The notes: generated by a model from the sequence alone, not told the origin. A stretch of DNA of 64,000 nucleotides from Undibacterium sp. Jales W-56 (GCF_025548535.1 NZ_JAJLQW010000001.1:186001-250000); one strand, 5' to 3'. Positions 28,919-37,750 are shown, counted from the stretch's first letter. Numbers and translations: made by a program.

Positions 28919-28932
28919 ATTATTGCCAAAAT
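28919..28932. repeat. 14-nt direct repeat, left copy (candidate attachment or target duplication)
   Basis: ATTATTGCCAAAAT, repeated in the same orientation at 31214-31227. The two copies bracket the KAP gene and its broken neighbour with little to spare, the left copy ten bases from the KAP stop codon. Confidence 0.5.
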
Positions 28933-28941
28933 TTTGAATTG

Positions 28942-30657
28942 CTAGTCATTTTTTTCAATAGAATTGTCAGGGCGACTCAGTTCTGAACCAAGTCTTGCAT
29001 CTTCAAATAAAATGGTGATGAGTTCGCCGAGTCTTTTGAAATTCGAATCGTTTGATATGTTTCGACATGCTTCAATAAAATGTTTTATCGCCAAACCAAA
29101 GTGTGATTCGTAGGCTTGGGACTGTAAGCGCATTTCTATAAATTTGCTCATAAACAGTCTGAGGTCTTCAACTTCAAGAGTTTTGATTGTGTCCTCAAAA
29201 TCTTTAACTGATGCGGCTTCCAAAATTTTGACTTGCTTATCTCCCCATCCGCTGTTCATTACTATGTGGGAACAAGCTTCGAATATCGTAGCCTTAGCTT
29301 GGGATGTTGCTCTCGTTAATTCAAATTCCGCTTTTATTTTTGGATGGATGGGACGATGGTAAAAATTATCAAAGTCGATGTTGTCATATTTTTTTGTTTT
29401 GAATGCCGTAACCCATGCATCAATCATAGCATCTGCTACCGGCACTCCATCCGTAAGCTTCGATATTGATTCGTGCAATTGGGTGACGTTGTAAGCATCC
29501 AGTGAATGTGCTCTTTCTACAAGAGATGCTGCTTCCAATACTAATTCGGACTCATCAATGGTGTGATGCCAAATAATATGGTCTTGAAGCTGTCGAGCTA
29601 GTTGAATTGTCCTCATGTAATCCGCTTCGGACATGTATTTATCAATGACTTTTGTTACGTCAGCCACATCAAAGAGACCTGATCTTAGAAACTCAACTAC
29701 TATTTGCTCGTATTCATCACAGGAGTTAATTCCTAATTCTCGAAGTTTAATTCTCCATTTCGCTCTATGCTTACCAGCATCGTCAAGTTCTTCGTTCTTT
29801 TTTTCCCAATCGCTATAATCGTCTGGGTTGCCTATTTTGAGAATGAAATCAAAATCTGGCGCATCTTCAATTCCCTTGTAATGAACCGCTGATAGAAGCA
29901 CCGTAGAAGGAATGACTCGATGTAGAACATCGTCAGAAAGGTCTGATCTTCCAAGTATTTTGTCTACGGCTTTAATGATTTTGCTGATTATTCGGATATT
30001 GGTAATGCCGCATGTTTCGACACTCTTTTTGATACGGTCAGCGTAAGGTGAGGGTGCAATGCCAGAGGCAATTTCAAAGGCTTCTGATGGGGAGGTTTCG
30101 AGCAGGATTTCATGATCTATCACTTTCTCGCGCAATGTATTCCATAACTCGCGGTCAGCTAGTTGATCGTTATTGAGGATAAGAATAATGCGCGCACCAT
30201 GTTGCTGAGTAAATTCATCGATAAAGCCCATAATCTCATCGACACCTAAATTTTTATGCTTGCGTTCGATATCGTCCAAAACAATAATGCGATTTTTCAG
30301 AATGGCTGGGACAGCGATTAGAGCGATTTCATTCAGCGCGGAAAAACCCTTATGAAGGCTTTCGAGAACCTTGGAAGCCGCCCCCCAACCCCTCTTTGTC
30401 GTTTCCCAGATAGTCGAACTTTCACCGGCCTTTGGTATTGAGCTTTGGACGATCTTAAATTTGATTTGATCCATGCTTGTAAGACCAAAAAGTGAAACGT
30501 AAAGTGCGTTCTTAATTTTTTCGTCTGACGAATTCGCTTTGACTTCCCGCCATAGATGACTTTTTCCCGTGCCCCATTTTCCAGATAAAGCGACCACTTT
30601 GTTTTCGTGGTCTGCCAAAAGCTGCTCAAAATGCGTTTTGGTTATTTGCATTGTCAT
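28942..30657 (-). CDS. KAP-type P-loop NTPase
   Basis: 571-residue ATPase. Walker A is S-G-K-W-G-T-G-K-S (25-33) and Walker B I-I-V-L-D-D-I-E-R (124-132), the latter with the D-D-x-E-R ending of the KAP family; R-I-I-L-I-L-N-N-D-Q-L (156-166) fits the next strand and sensor. KAP proteins often have membrane helices inserted between Walker A and B; here only a short hydrophobic stretch (~106-121) is seen. The C-terminal ~300 residues are helical, without a recognised domain. Two sampled 60-nt lines (29161, 29821) are each 24/60 GC, well below the flanking genes. It starts five bases after a decayed gene on the same strand. Bacterial KAP ATPases are often linked to phage defence; that role here is inference. 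Confidence 0.82.
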   Translation of the reverse strand: MTMQITKTHFEQLLADHENKVVALSGKWGTGKSHLWREVKANSSDEKIKNALYVSLFGLTSMDQIKFKIVQSSIPKAGESSTIWETTKRGWGAASKVLESLHKGFSALNEIALIAVPAILKNRIIVLDDIERKHKNLGVDEIMGFIDEFTQQHGARIILILNNDQLADRELWNTLREKVIDHEILLETSPSEAFEIASGIAPSPYADRIKKSVETCGITNIRIISKIIKAVDKILGRSDLSDDVLHRVIPSTVLLSAVHYKGIEDAPDFDFILKIGNPDDYSDWEKKNEELDDAGKHRAKWRIKLRELGINSCDEYEQIVVEFLRSGLFDVADVTKVIDKYMSEADYMRTIQLARQLQDHIIWHHTIDESELVLEAASLVERAHSLDAYNVTQLHESISKLTDGVPVADAMIDAWVTAFKTKKYDNIDFDNFYHRPIHPKIKAEFELTRATSQAKATIFEACSHIVMNSGWGDKQVKILEAASVKDFEDTIKTLEVEDLRLFMSKFIEMRLQSQAYESHFGLAIKHFIEACRNISNDSNFKRLGELITILFEDARLGSELSRPDNSIEKND

Positions 30658-30662
30658 GGTTT

Positions 30663-31153
30663 TTAGGCTAATTCTAGTTTGGGAAGTGATTTGACGATTT
30701 TCATAGTTTCAAGGCTCACAGTGATCACGCGCTGAAATAATTCGAGCGGATAGCGTGCGTTTCCCATTGTTTCGGTTGCCCATAAATTGGCGTCATTGAT
30801 GATGCCACTTTCTTTGTGTGTCGTAACTGCTTGTCGTTCCATGACCCATTCCAGCGCAGGCTTAACTGTTCTTTGAAATTGGGATCAGCTTTGACCGCTG
30901 CTTTGGCGATGATCTGTTTGATTTGAATGGATTGCGTCACGTTATCGAGACCATCCATCACGCGCTTTCGACCTTCGGGTGTTTTACACTCCGCTAAAAA
31001 TGCGATGGCAAGTTCCAAGGTGTCGAATAATTTATCGACGTTGAATTTTTCTTTGTTGCGATTAAGGCGAACACGGTAGAACGTCGAACCGCTGTCCACA
31101 TTTTTACGGTGGATTTTTTATATACCTTTTGGAGGGGCTGCTTCGCGTGCCAT
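30663..31153 (-). pseudogene. Broken gene upstream of KAP NTPase (nonsense codon plus frameshift)
   Basis: Read from ATG 31153: M-A-R-E-A-A-P-P-K-G-I, then an in-frame TAA (31118-31120), then K-I-H-R-K-N-V-D-S-G-S-T-F-Y-R-V-R and on to ...F-K-E-Q-L. There the frame changes: restoring one base near 30869 continues P-A-L-E-W-V-M-E-R-Q-A-V to L-P-K-L-E-L-A and a stop at 30663-30665, five bases before the KAP start. The repaired protein would be about 163 aa. A GTG at 31099 opens a 124-aa frame with an unnatural tail. The part P-K-G-I-x-K-I-H-R...Y-R-V-R-L-N-R-N-K...L-F-D-T-L-E-L-A recalls the arm DNA-binding region of phage-type integrases; function unproven. The same AT-rich islet as KAP. Confidence 0.7.
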
Positions 31154-31213
31154 TGCAGTTCCGTGCGCTATTTATGGAATCATAATAATACGCCGTTGCC
31201 AAATTCCGCGCTG

Positions 31214-31227
31214 ATTATTGCCAAAAT
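31214..31227. repeat. 14-nt direct repeat, right copy
   Basis: ATTATTGCCAAAAT, identical to 28919-28932, about 60 nt upstream of the broken gene. Confidence 0.5.
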
Positions 31228-31314
31228 ACGTCATTTTTAGCTGTTTTTGACCTGTTTCTAATTTATAAATTCGCTTACAAATCAATGACTTACGTGTATT
31301 AAAAATACAAAAAA

Positions 31315-31333
31315 GCCCGCGCGATGCGGGCGT
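31315..31333 (-). terminator. Terminator at right end of the islet (19-nt repeat copy R)
   Basis: GCCCGC, GCGAT, GCGGGC with flanking A- and T-runs on both sides, so it can act in both directions. Bases 31315-31333 are identical to 28847-28865. It would end the SWIB gene transcript, which runs leftward. Confidence 0.8.
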
Positions 31334-31405
31334 TTTTGTTTGGGATTGGGAGCCACCAACTACTTACATGATCCCAATAAGTCTCCCAAAACGACTACGG
31401 TCAGC

Positions 31406-31789
31406 TTAAGACAGATGACCGGAAATCAGCTTCGTCATTTCAAACATGGAGACTTGTTTTTTACCGCCAAAAACGGCTTTCAATTTGTCATCCGCGTTGA
31501 TGTTGCGCTTGTTTGCTTCGTCTTGCAGCTGATGCTTCTTGATGTATTCCCATACTTTTTTGGTGACTTCAGTACGTGGAATTGGTGCTGCACCGATTAC
31601 TGCTGCCAACACTGGAGAAATCGTCATTGGCTTCATGAACGCTGCATTTGGCTTACGTGCAGGTGCTGCTGCTTTTGCTGCCGGAGCAGCTTTCTTTGGT
31701 GCAGCGGCTTTTGGAGCTGCTGCTTTTGCTGCTGGCTTTTTAGCTGCTGGAGCTGCTTTAGCCGGTGCTTTTTTTGCTGCTGTTGCCAT
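31406..31789 (-). CDS. SWIB/MDM2-domain protein with Lys/Ala-rich N-terminal tail
   Basis: 127 residues. The first ~48 are almost only Lys, Ala and Pro, like the tail of histone H1-type nucleoid proteins; the remainder is a SWIB domain (P-M-T-I-S-P-V-L-A-A-V-I-G...I-P-R-T-E-V-T-K-K-V-W-E-Y-I-K-K-H-Q-L-Q-D...N-I-N-A-D-D-K-L-K-A-V-F-G). SWIB domains occur in eukaryotic chromatin factors and in Chlamydia and many Burkholderiales; the bacterial role is thought to be DNA or nucleoid binding. AAGGAGCC precedes the ATG. Compare the H1-like gene at 51473-52213. Confidence 0.9.
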   Translation of the reverse strand: MATAAKKAPAKAAPAAKKPAAKAAAPKAAAPKKAAPAAKAAAPARKPNAAFMKPMTISPVLAAVIGAAPIPRTEVTKKVWEYIKKHQLQDEANKRNINADDKLKAVFGGKKQVSMFEMTKLISGHLS

Positions 31790-32005
31790 ATTGAGGCTCC
31801 TTCACAAATATCTTGGAAAATGCGCCATATCACGCATCGCTAATAGTGGTGCGCTTTGCAGAGGGATGCAAGTGTTTTTTGCGGCTTTTTGCGGAAAATG
31901 TATCGTAATGTGCAGAGGAGAGCGCTGCATAGCGAAAAAAAACCGGATCAGGCTTGATTTTTAACGTATTCAGGTCGATCCGGCAGATGTTTTTCGCGCT
32001 GCGGC

Positions 32006-33373
32006 TTAGCGTTTACCCGGCATCATCCCCTTCATGCTGCGCAGCATCTTCATCATGCCGCCGCCTTGCAGCTTCTTCATCATGCTTTGCATTTGCTCAA
32101 ATTGATTCAGCATGCGATTGACTTCCTGAATCTGCACACCGGCGCCAGCCGCAATGCGGCGCTTGCGGGATGCTTTGATTAAATCGGGTTTGGCGCGTTC
32201 TAGCGGCGTCATCGAGTTGATCATGCCTTCCATGCGGCGCACGCTTTTTTCGGCCTGATCCATATTCGCGCCGCTAGCGGCTTGCTGCATTTGCGCCGGA
32301 AGTTTGTCCATCAGATTCGACAAGCCGCCCATTTTTTTCATTTGCGTCAGTTGCAGCTTGAAGTCGTTCATGTCGAACTTGCCGCCGCCTTTGATCTTGT
32401 GTGCAAGATCTTGCGCTGCAGCGACGTCCATGCCTTTTTGAGCGGACTCGACCAGCGCCAGGATATCGCCCATACCCAGGATACGATTGGCCATGCGAAC
32501 CGGATCAAAGGCTTCCAGGCCGTCGAGTTTTTCGGCGACACCGGCAAATTTAATCGGTTTGCCAGTGATATGGCGAACTGACAAAGCTGCACCGCCGCGC
32601 GCATCGCCATCAAGTTTGGTCAATACCACGCCGGTCAAAGGCAAGGCATCGTTAAAAGCTTTGGCGGTATTGACGGCGTCCTGACCGAGCATCGCATCGA
32701 CCACGAACAAGGTCTCGATCGGCTTGACGGCCGCATGCAATGCCGTGATCTCCTGCATCATCGCTTCATCAATACCGAGACGGCCAGCGGTATCGATGAT
32801 CAAGATATCGTGATGATGCTTTTTCGCGTAATCGAGCGCCGCCAGCGCGATATCGACCGGCTTATCGGTCGGCAGGGACGGGAAAAAATCCGCCCCGACC
32901 TGCGCTGTGACCGTCTGCAACTGCCCGATCGCGGCGGGACGATACACGTCGGCAGAGACGGTCAGGACTTTTTTCTTTTTCTGTTCGCGCAGATATTTGG
33001 CGAGCTTGCCGACGGTCGTGGTTTTACCGGCACCCTGCAAGCCTGCCATCAGGATGATCGCCGGCGGCTGCGTGGCAAAACTCAGTTGCGAGGCTTCCGG
33101 CCCGAGATCGGCACCCATCAGGCTGGCCAGTTCTTTTTGCACGACGCCGACCAGCGCCTGACCTGGCGTCAGTGAGCTGATGACTTCTTCGCCCAGCGCT
33201 TTTTCTTTGACGCGGGCGATCAGTTCACGCACGGCTGGCAGGGCAACGTCGGCTTCCAGCAAGGCCATGCGCACTTCGCGCAACATCTCGGCAGTATTGG
33301 ATTCTGTCAAACGCGCCTCGCCACGCATGGTTTTCACCACTTTGGCAAGGCGTTGGGTCAAATTATCAAGCAT
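32006..33373 (-). CDS. ffh: Signal recognition particle GTPase Ffh
   Basis: With 4.5S RNA, targets nascent membrane proteins to FtsY and the Sec translocon. N domain, then G domain with G1 G-L-Q-G-A-G-K-T-T-T, D-T-A-G-R-L and T-K-L-D-G-D-A-R-G-G, then the Met-rich M domain (Q-M-Q-S-M-M-K-K-L-Q-G-G-G-M-M-K-M-L) that binds signal sequences and RNA. 455 aa is normal. In relatives it is divergent from the ccsA-like gene; here a ~7.6 kb transport module separates the two. Confidence 0.97.
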   Translation of the reverse strand: MLDNLTQRLAKVVKTMRGEARLTESNTAEMLREVRMALLEADVALPAVRELIARVKEKALGEEVISSLTPGQALVGVVQKELASLMGADLGPEASQLSFATQPPAIILMAGLQGAGKTTTVGKLAKYLREQKKKKVLTVSADVYRPAAIGQLQTVTAQVGADFFPSLPTDKPVDIALAALDYAKKHHHDILIIDTAGRLGIDEAMMQEITALHAAVKPIETLFVVDAMLGQDAVNTAKAFNDALPLTGVVLTKLDGDARGGAALSVRHITGKPIKFAGVAEKLDGLEAFDPVRMANRILGMGDILALVESAQKGMDVAAAQDLAHKIKGGGKFDMNDFKLQLTQMKKMGGLSNLMDKLPAQMQQAASGANMDQAEKSVRRMEGMINSMTPLERAKPDLIKASRKRRIAAGAGVQIQEVNRMLNQFEQMQSMMKKLQGGGMMKMLRSMKGMMPGKR

Positions 33374-33622
33374 GGATGGAATCTACATTATTAAGTGAAA
33401 AACAAGACTGCAGAGGCTTGCAGCAGGCAACGTTATAGCATGGCATTTTAACCGATCGTCTCTTTGCCGACCCTGATTAAGTTAAGTGCGGCAATTGGCG
33501 TTGTCCAGATTATCGGAAAACTTGCCTGTGACTGGCTGGAAATCCGCCAACATTAGTAGTAATACCGATGTCCCAGGACAAATACTCATGTTAAAACAGG
33601 GACTTGTACTGTGGGGCAAAAT

Positions 33623-33638
33623 AGGAACGCTTTCTGCT
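33623..33638 (+). promoter_or_regulatory. Sigma-54-like promoter before the Leu-type binding protein
   Basis: AGGAACG, four bases, CTGCT: GG (33624-33625) and GC (33636-33637) are ten bases apart. Two positions depart from the RpoN consensus TGGCACG-N4-TTGCT. It stands 47 nt before the ATG at 33684. The rest of the 310-nt gap from 33374 shows no gene. Confidence 0.5.
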
Positions 33639-33683
33639 TAGTATCCAAAGCACAGTAACAAACTATAAAAATACGGAGACCAC

Positions 33684-34844
33684 ATGTTGAACACCCGCTC
33701 ACGCCGCCTGGCGCTGAGGCTCTGCGCCTGCCTCAGTCTTATGCTTCCACTCAGTGTCATGACTAGCCATGCGCTGGCCGAGGATGGCGTCACCGACAAC
33801 ACCATCCTGCTCGGACAAACGGTAGGGCTGAGCGGCCAGATCGCCGGGCCGGTGAAGGAAATGAATGCAGGGGCAAAGGCTTATTTTGAACATATCAATA
33901 CCAATGGCGGCGTGAACGGTCGCAAGATTGAAGTCAAAATCCTCGATGACAAATTCGATCCTGCCACTGCCGCCGCTAATGCCGCTATCCTGATTAAAAA
34001 AGAACATGTGTTTGCGCTGTTCCAGTCGCGCGGTACGCCGCATACCGAAGCCTTATTGCCGGTATTGACTGAAACCAAAGTCCCCTTGATTGCGCCAAGC
34101 ACCGGCGCTTCCCTGTTCCACGCGCCGGTCAATCGCTATGTATTTAATGTGCGTGCCAAATACCAGGATGAAGTAAGGCGCGGCGTAGAGCAATTCAATA
34201 CGATTGGCTTGAAAGATATCGCCTTGCTGCATGTCGACGATAGCTTTGGGCGCGATGGCTTGGCCGGCTTCAATCAAGCCATGATCCAGCATCATTTAAC
34301 ACCGGCAGCAATCGTGACTTTCGATCGAGCTAAGCCGGATATCGCTGCTGCCGTCAAGACGCTGACAGCGAGTACCGCCAAGGCGGTCATCATCATCGGC
34401 TCCGGCGTCACCACCGTGGCATTGATTAAAGAAATGCGGGAACAGAATCCAACCTTGCAAATCATGACCTTGTCGAACAATGCCTCGCAATCCTTTGTTG
34501 ACTCCCTGGGGAAAACCGGTCTCGGCGTGATGGTCTCGCAAATTATGCCGGCGCCGCACATGGTCTCGACCGTATTGGGGCAGGAATTTAAAAGCATCGC
34601 CATTGCCCAAGGCGTGAGTCCCTCGTATGCCGCGATGGAGGGATTTGTCGCCGCCAAAGTCATGGTAGAAGGTTTGCGTCGCGCCGGTCGCACTTTGACA
34701 CGAGAGGGTTTGATCCGTGCTCTGGAGTCGATGCGCCGTTATGATATCGGCGGAGTGATGCTAGGCTATAGCGAGAAGGATCACAGCGGCAGCGGATTTG
34801 TTGAATTGACCATGATAGGCAAGGACGGCAAATTCTTGCGATGA
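33684..34844 (+). CDS. ABC substrate-binding protein, Leu/Ile/Val-type (Peripla_BP_6)
   Basis: 386-residue periplasmic protein with a signal peptide (cleavage after S-H-A-L-A) and the fold start D-N-T-I-L-L-G-Q-T-V-G-L-S-G-Q, G-V-N-G-R-K-I-E-V-K-I-L-D-D typical of branched-chain amino acid or aromatic acid binding proteins. No LivHMGF-type permease or ATPase lies in the window. It may supply an uptake system elsewhere or serve the adjacent sensor kinase as a ligand-binding partner. CGGAG precedes the ATG, the same context as the next binding-protein gene. Confidence 0.88.
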   Translation: MLNTRSRRLALRLCACLSLMLPLSVMTSHALAEDGVTDNTILLGQTVGLSGQIAGPVKEMNAGAKAYFEHINTNGGVNGRKIEVKILDDKFDPATAAANAAILIKKEHVFALFQSRGTPHTEALLPVLTETKVPLIAPSTGASLFHAPVNRYVFNVRAKYQDEVRRGVEQFNTIGLKDIALLHVDDSFGRDGLAGFNQAMIQHHLTPAAIVTFDRAKPDIAAAVKTLTASTAKAVIIIGSGVTTVALIKEMREQNPTLQIMTLSNNASQSFVDSLGKTGLGVMVSQIMPAPHMVSTVLGQEFKSIAIAQGVSPSYAAMEGFVAAKVMVEGLRRAGRTLTREGLIRALESMRRYDIGGVMLGYSEKDHSGSGFVELTMIGKDGKFLR

Positions 34845-34975
34845 GTTCCCAATATGTGCGGAAACCCGCAACCGGCAGGGCATCAGGCTCCGGCAATGTC
34901 TGATTTCTCGGAATGAATAAACCGCGAACAATTATTTAGCCATTAAAAATCAAGCACTTGCAAAATCAAGTAAGT

Positions 34976-34991
34976 TGGCACAGAGTCTGCT
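34976..34991 (+). promoter_or_regulatory. Sigma-54 promoter before the NMT1-type binding protein
   Basis: TGGCAC, then AGAGTC, TGCT: GG (34977-34978) and GC (34989-34990) ten bases apart, full match in the -24 element. Start of transcription near 35002; the gene starts at 35030. The DctD-like regulator encoded at 39872 belongs to the sigma-54 activator class. Confidence 0.7.
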
Positions 34992-35029
34992 ATACACATG
35001 GAACAAATCAAAAAACACCGGAGACCACA

Positions 35030-36031
35030 ATGTTGAAACCTGTCGTAAACAAATCCCTGAAAAATTCCCTGCTCGCGTCCATTATTCTGGCGTCTTTAAG
35101 TGCGCTCGCCGGTACTGCTCATGCCGAGGATGCGGTACGTCTCGGCAATCTCAAATTTGCGCATTATGGCGCCGTGTCCTATATCAAAGAAATCGCCCCT
35201 AAATGCGGCATCAAGGTCGATGAAAAGGTTTTCCCTAAAGGCCTCGATGCGATGCAAGCCGTGATTGCCGGTGAACTCGACGTCGCCGCAGTATCGTCTG
35301 AAGCCGTGATTTCTGCCCGTGCCAGTGGCGCACCTATCTTCATCGTTGCCGGTTTTGCCAAAGGCGGCGCCCGGCTGGTAACGCGCACCGATCTCGGGAT
35401 CAAATCGATTAAAGAATTAAAAGGTAAAAAAGTTGGCGTGACCCGCGGCGGTATCCAGGATATTTTGCTGGCGGCAGAACTCTCGCAAAACGGTTTAAGC
35501 TATTCGGATCAACCGGGTAAAGACGTGCAGATTATTTACCTCGGCTTCCCTGATTTGAATCAGGCGCTGCTGGGTAAAAATATCGACGCCATCATGCAGT
35601 CCGAGCCGTATTCCGCCCAGGCGATTAACAAGGGTTTCGGTACAGAATTGCTGAAACCGTATGACACGCCTATCGGCGAGCCGGTGCGCACCATGGTCAT
35701 GACAGAAAAATTCTATAAAGAGAATCGTCCTCTGGCAGAAAAATTCATGCGCTGTTTTGTCGAGGCCACCAAGACCTTTATCGATAACAAGGATCTGGCT
35801 GAAAAATATGTCCGCGAAACCATCTTCAAAGGACAAATCACCAAGGACGACTTTATCGCCGCCATCGGCAACTCGCCTTACTCTTACGATGTGAGTGCTG
35901 AACACATACAGATCACGACCGATCTGATGCAAAAATACGGTGTCGGCAAGATGGCCAAACCGCCCGTCGCCAAAGACTGGGTCAAGACTGACTTACTCGA
36001 TCAGGCAAAGAAAAGCCTGAACATCAAGTAA
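35030..36031 (+). CDS. ABC substrate-binding protein, NMT1/SsuA-like
   Basis: 333-residue periplasmic protein from ATG 35030 (upstream in-frame TTG codons lack a ribosome site and would include the promoter). Signal peptide ends A-G-T-A-H-A. The body (V-R-L-G-N-L-K-F-A-H-Y-G-A...A-V-I-A-G-E-L-D-V-A-A-V-S-S-E...L-K-G-K-K-V-G-V-T-R-G) is of the NMT1/THI5-like class that binds sulfonates, nitrate, thiamine precursors or aromatic acids. Followed by a matching permease and ATPase, so this is the binding protein of that importer. Substrate not determined. Confidence 0.9.
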   Translation: MLKPVVNKSLKNSLLASIILASLSALAGTAHAEDAVRLGNLKFAHYGAVSYIKEIAPKCGIKVDEKVFPKGLDAMQAVIAGELDVAAVSSEAVISARASGAPIFIVAGFAKGGARLVTRTDLGIKSIKELKGKKVGVTRGGIQDILLAAELSQNGLSYSDQPGKDVQIIYLGFPDLNQALLGKNIDAIMQSEPYSAQAINKGFGTELLKPYDTPIGEPVRTMVMTEKFYKENRPLAEKFMRCFVEATKTFIDNKDLAEKYVRETIFKGQITKDDFIAAIGNSPYSYDVSAEHIQITTDLMQKYGVGKMAKPPVAKDWVKTDLLDQAKKSLNIK

Positions 36032-36129
36032 ACAGTTAAGTTAGCAAACTCAAGGCAACCCATACTACCCGCTGGCGCGAGCGACTTCGCGTTGTCATTG
36101 CCAGCGGAGATATTCTCAGAGGACATACG

Positions 36130-36948
36130 ATGAAGCTGAAATGGCGTGAAATTGGCGCGGGACTGGTTGTGCCTGCGGTATTGATTGCAATCTGGCATAC
36201 CGTCACCGCGATGGGCTGGGTGAATCCCCAGGTCTTGCCTGCACCTTGGGCCGTGGTCAGGAAATGGTGTGAATATGCGTCGCCGATGGAGGCTTTTGAT
36301 CCGGCCGGCATGACGCGTTTAGGCTGGTTATTTTCCGGTGAGCTGATACGCGACACGATAGGCAGTATGTATCGCGTGCTGGTCGGTTTTGTGGTCGGTG
36401 CGGGCCTGGCCTTGCCGCTGGGTCTGGCGATGGGCGCCAGTCAGCGTGCATATGCCTGGATGAATCCGCTGATGCAGGTGTTGCGCCCGATTCCGCCGAT
36501 TGCGTATATCCCCTTGTCTATCCTGTGGTTCGGCCTGGGTAATCCGCCGGCCATTTTTCTGATTGCGATTGGCGCTTTCTTCCCGGTGTTGATGAATACC
36601 ATCGCCGGTGTGCGGCATGTCGACGGCATATACATCCGCGCTGCGCGCAATCTCGGCGCGAATCAAACCACGTTGTTTGTGCGGGTGATGCTGCCAGCCG
36701 CTGTGCCGTATATTTTGTCGGGCGTGCGTATCGGTATCGGGACCGCTTTTATCGTGGTGATCGTGTCGGAAATGATCGCGGTAAATAACGGTCTGGGCTT
36801 CCGTATTCTGGAAGCGCGCGAGTATTTCTGGTCGGACAAAATTATCGCCGGCATGATCAGCATCGGTATGCTGGGTCTGGCGATTGATCTGGCGATGAAC
36901 AAACTGAATAATCATTTACTGCGCTGGCACCGCGGTCTGGAGAATTGA
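36130..36948 (+). CDS. ABC transporter permease, SsuC/TauC-like
   Basis: 272-residue inner-membrane protein with about six helices and the BPD_transp_1 coupling motif (H-V-D-G-I-Y-I-R-A-A-R-N-L-G-A-N, the EAA loop). It fits NitT/TauT-type importers. AGAGGA lies before the ATG. One base separates it from the ATPase gene. Part of the 35030-37750 importer. Confidence 0.92.
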   Translation: MKLKWREIGAGLVVPAVLIAIWHTVTAMGWVNPQVLPAPWAVVRKWCEYASPMEAFDPAGMTRLGWLFSGELIRDTIGSMYRVLVGFVVGAGLALPLGLAMGASQRAYAWMNPLMQVLRPIPPIAYIPLSILWFGLGNPPAIFLIAIGAFFPVLMNTIAGVRHVDGIYIRAARNLGANQTTLFVRVMLPAAVPYILSGVRIGIGTAFIVVIVSEMIAVNNGLGFRILEAREYFWSDKIIAGMISIGMLGLAIDLAMNKLNNHLLRWHRGLEN

Positions 36949-36949
36949 T

Positions 36950-37750
36950 ATGACACAGCAAGCGCAAATCAAGGTTAACGCCGTCAACAAGATTTTTAAA
37001 ACCGGCGACCGCGAGGTCGTTGCTTTAAAGGATATCAATCTGGAGATTCCGGAAGGCCAGTTCGTCTGCCTGCTCGGTCCATCGGGCTGCGGCAAATCGA
37101 CCTTGCTCAATGCCGTCGCCGGTTTCTCGTTGCCGAGTTCCGGCGCCATCACGACGGATGGCAAGCTAGTCGCCGCACCGGGGCCGGATCGCGGCATGGT
37201 ATTCCAGGAATATGCCTTGTTCCCCTGGATGACGGTCGAGCAAAACATCGCCTTCGGCCTGGAAATCAAAGGCAGCAGCAAGGCCGAGATACAGAAAAAA
37301 GTCGCTGACCTGCTCGGCATGCTGGGCTTAAGCGATTTCAAGAGCCGCTTCCCGAAAGATTTGTCCGGCGGCATGCGGCAACGGGTTGCGATTGCCCGCG
37401 TGCTGGCGCTGGATTCGCCTATCATGTTGATGGACGAGCCTTTCGGCGCACTCGATGCCTTGACCCGGCGCAACTTGCAGGATGAGTTATTGCGGATCTG
37501 GTCCGAGCTGAAGAAGACGATTATCTTCGTCACCCACAGTATTGAAGAAGCGATTTATCTGGCCGATCGCATTATCGTGATGACGTATCGCCCGGGCACG
37601 GTGAAGCGTGATCTGATCGTCGAGTTGCCGCGTTTGCGCGACCCCTCGTCGGCTGAATTCAATGCGTTGAAACGTGAATTGGGGCAATTGGTGATGGAAG
37701 AGCAGCAACGGCATCACACCGATGAATTGAAAATGGCTGCGGTGGATTAA
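36950..37750 (+). CDS. ABC transporter ATP-binding protein, SsuB/TauB-like
   Basis: 266-residue ATPase of the NitT/TauT class. Walker A G-P-S-G-C-G-K-S-T-L-L, Q-loop Q-E-Y-A-L-F-P-W, signature L-S-G-G-M-R-Q-R-V-A-I-A-R, Walker B I-M-L-M-D-E-P-F-G-A-L-D and switch H-S are all present. GGAG just upstream. It powers the importer with the preceding permease and binding protein. Confidence 0.94.
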   Translation: MTQQAQIKVNAVNKIFKTGDREVVALKDINLEIPEGQFVCLLGPSGCGKSTLLNAVAGFSLPSSGAITTDGKLVAAPGPDRGMVFQEYALFPWMTVEQNIAFGLEIKGSSKAEIQKKVADLLGMLGLSDFKSRFPKDLSGGMRQRVAIARVLALDSPIMLMDEPFGALDALTRRNLQDELLRIWSELKKTIIFVTHSIEEAIYLADRIIVMTYRPGTVKRDLIVELPRLRDPSSAEFNALKRELGQLVMEEQQRHHTDELKMAAVD

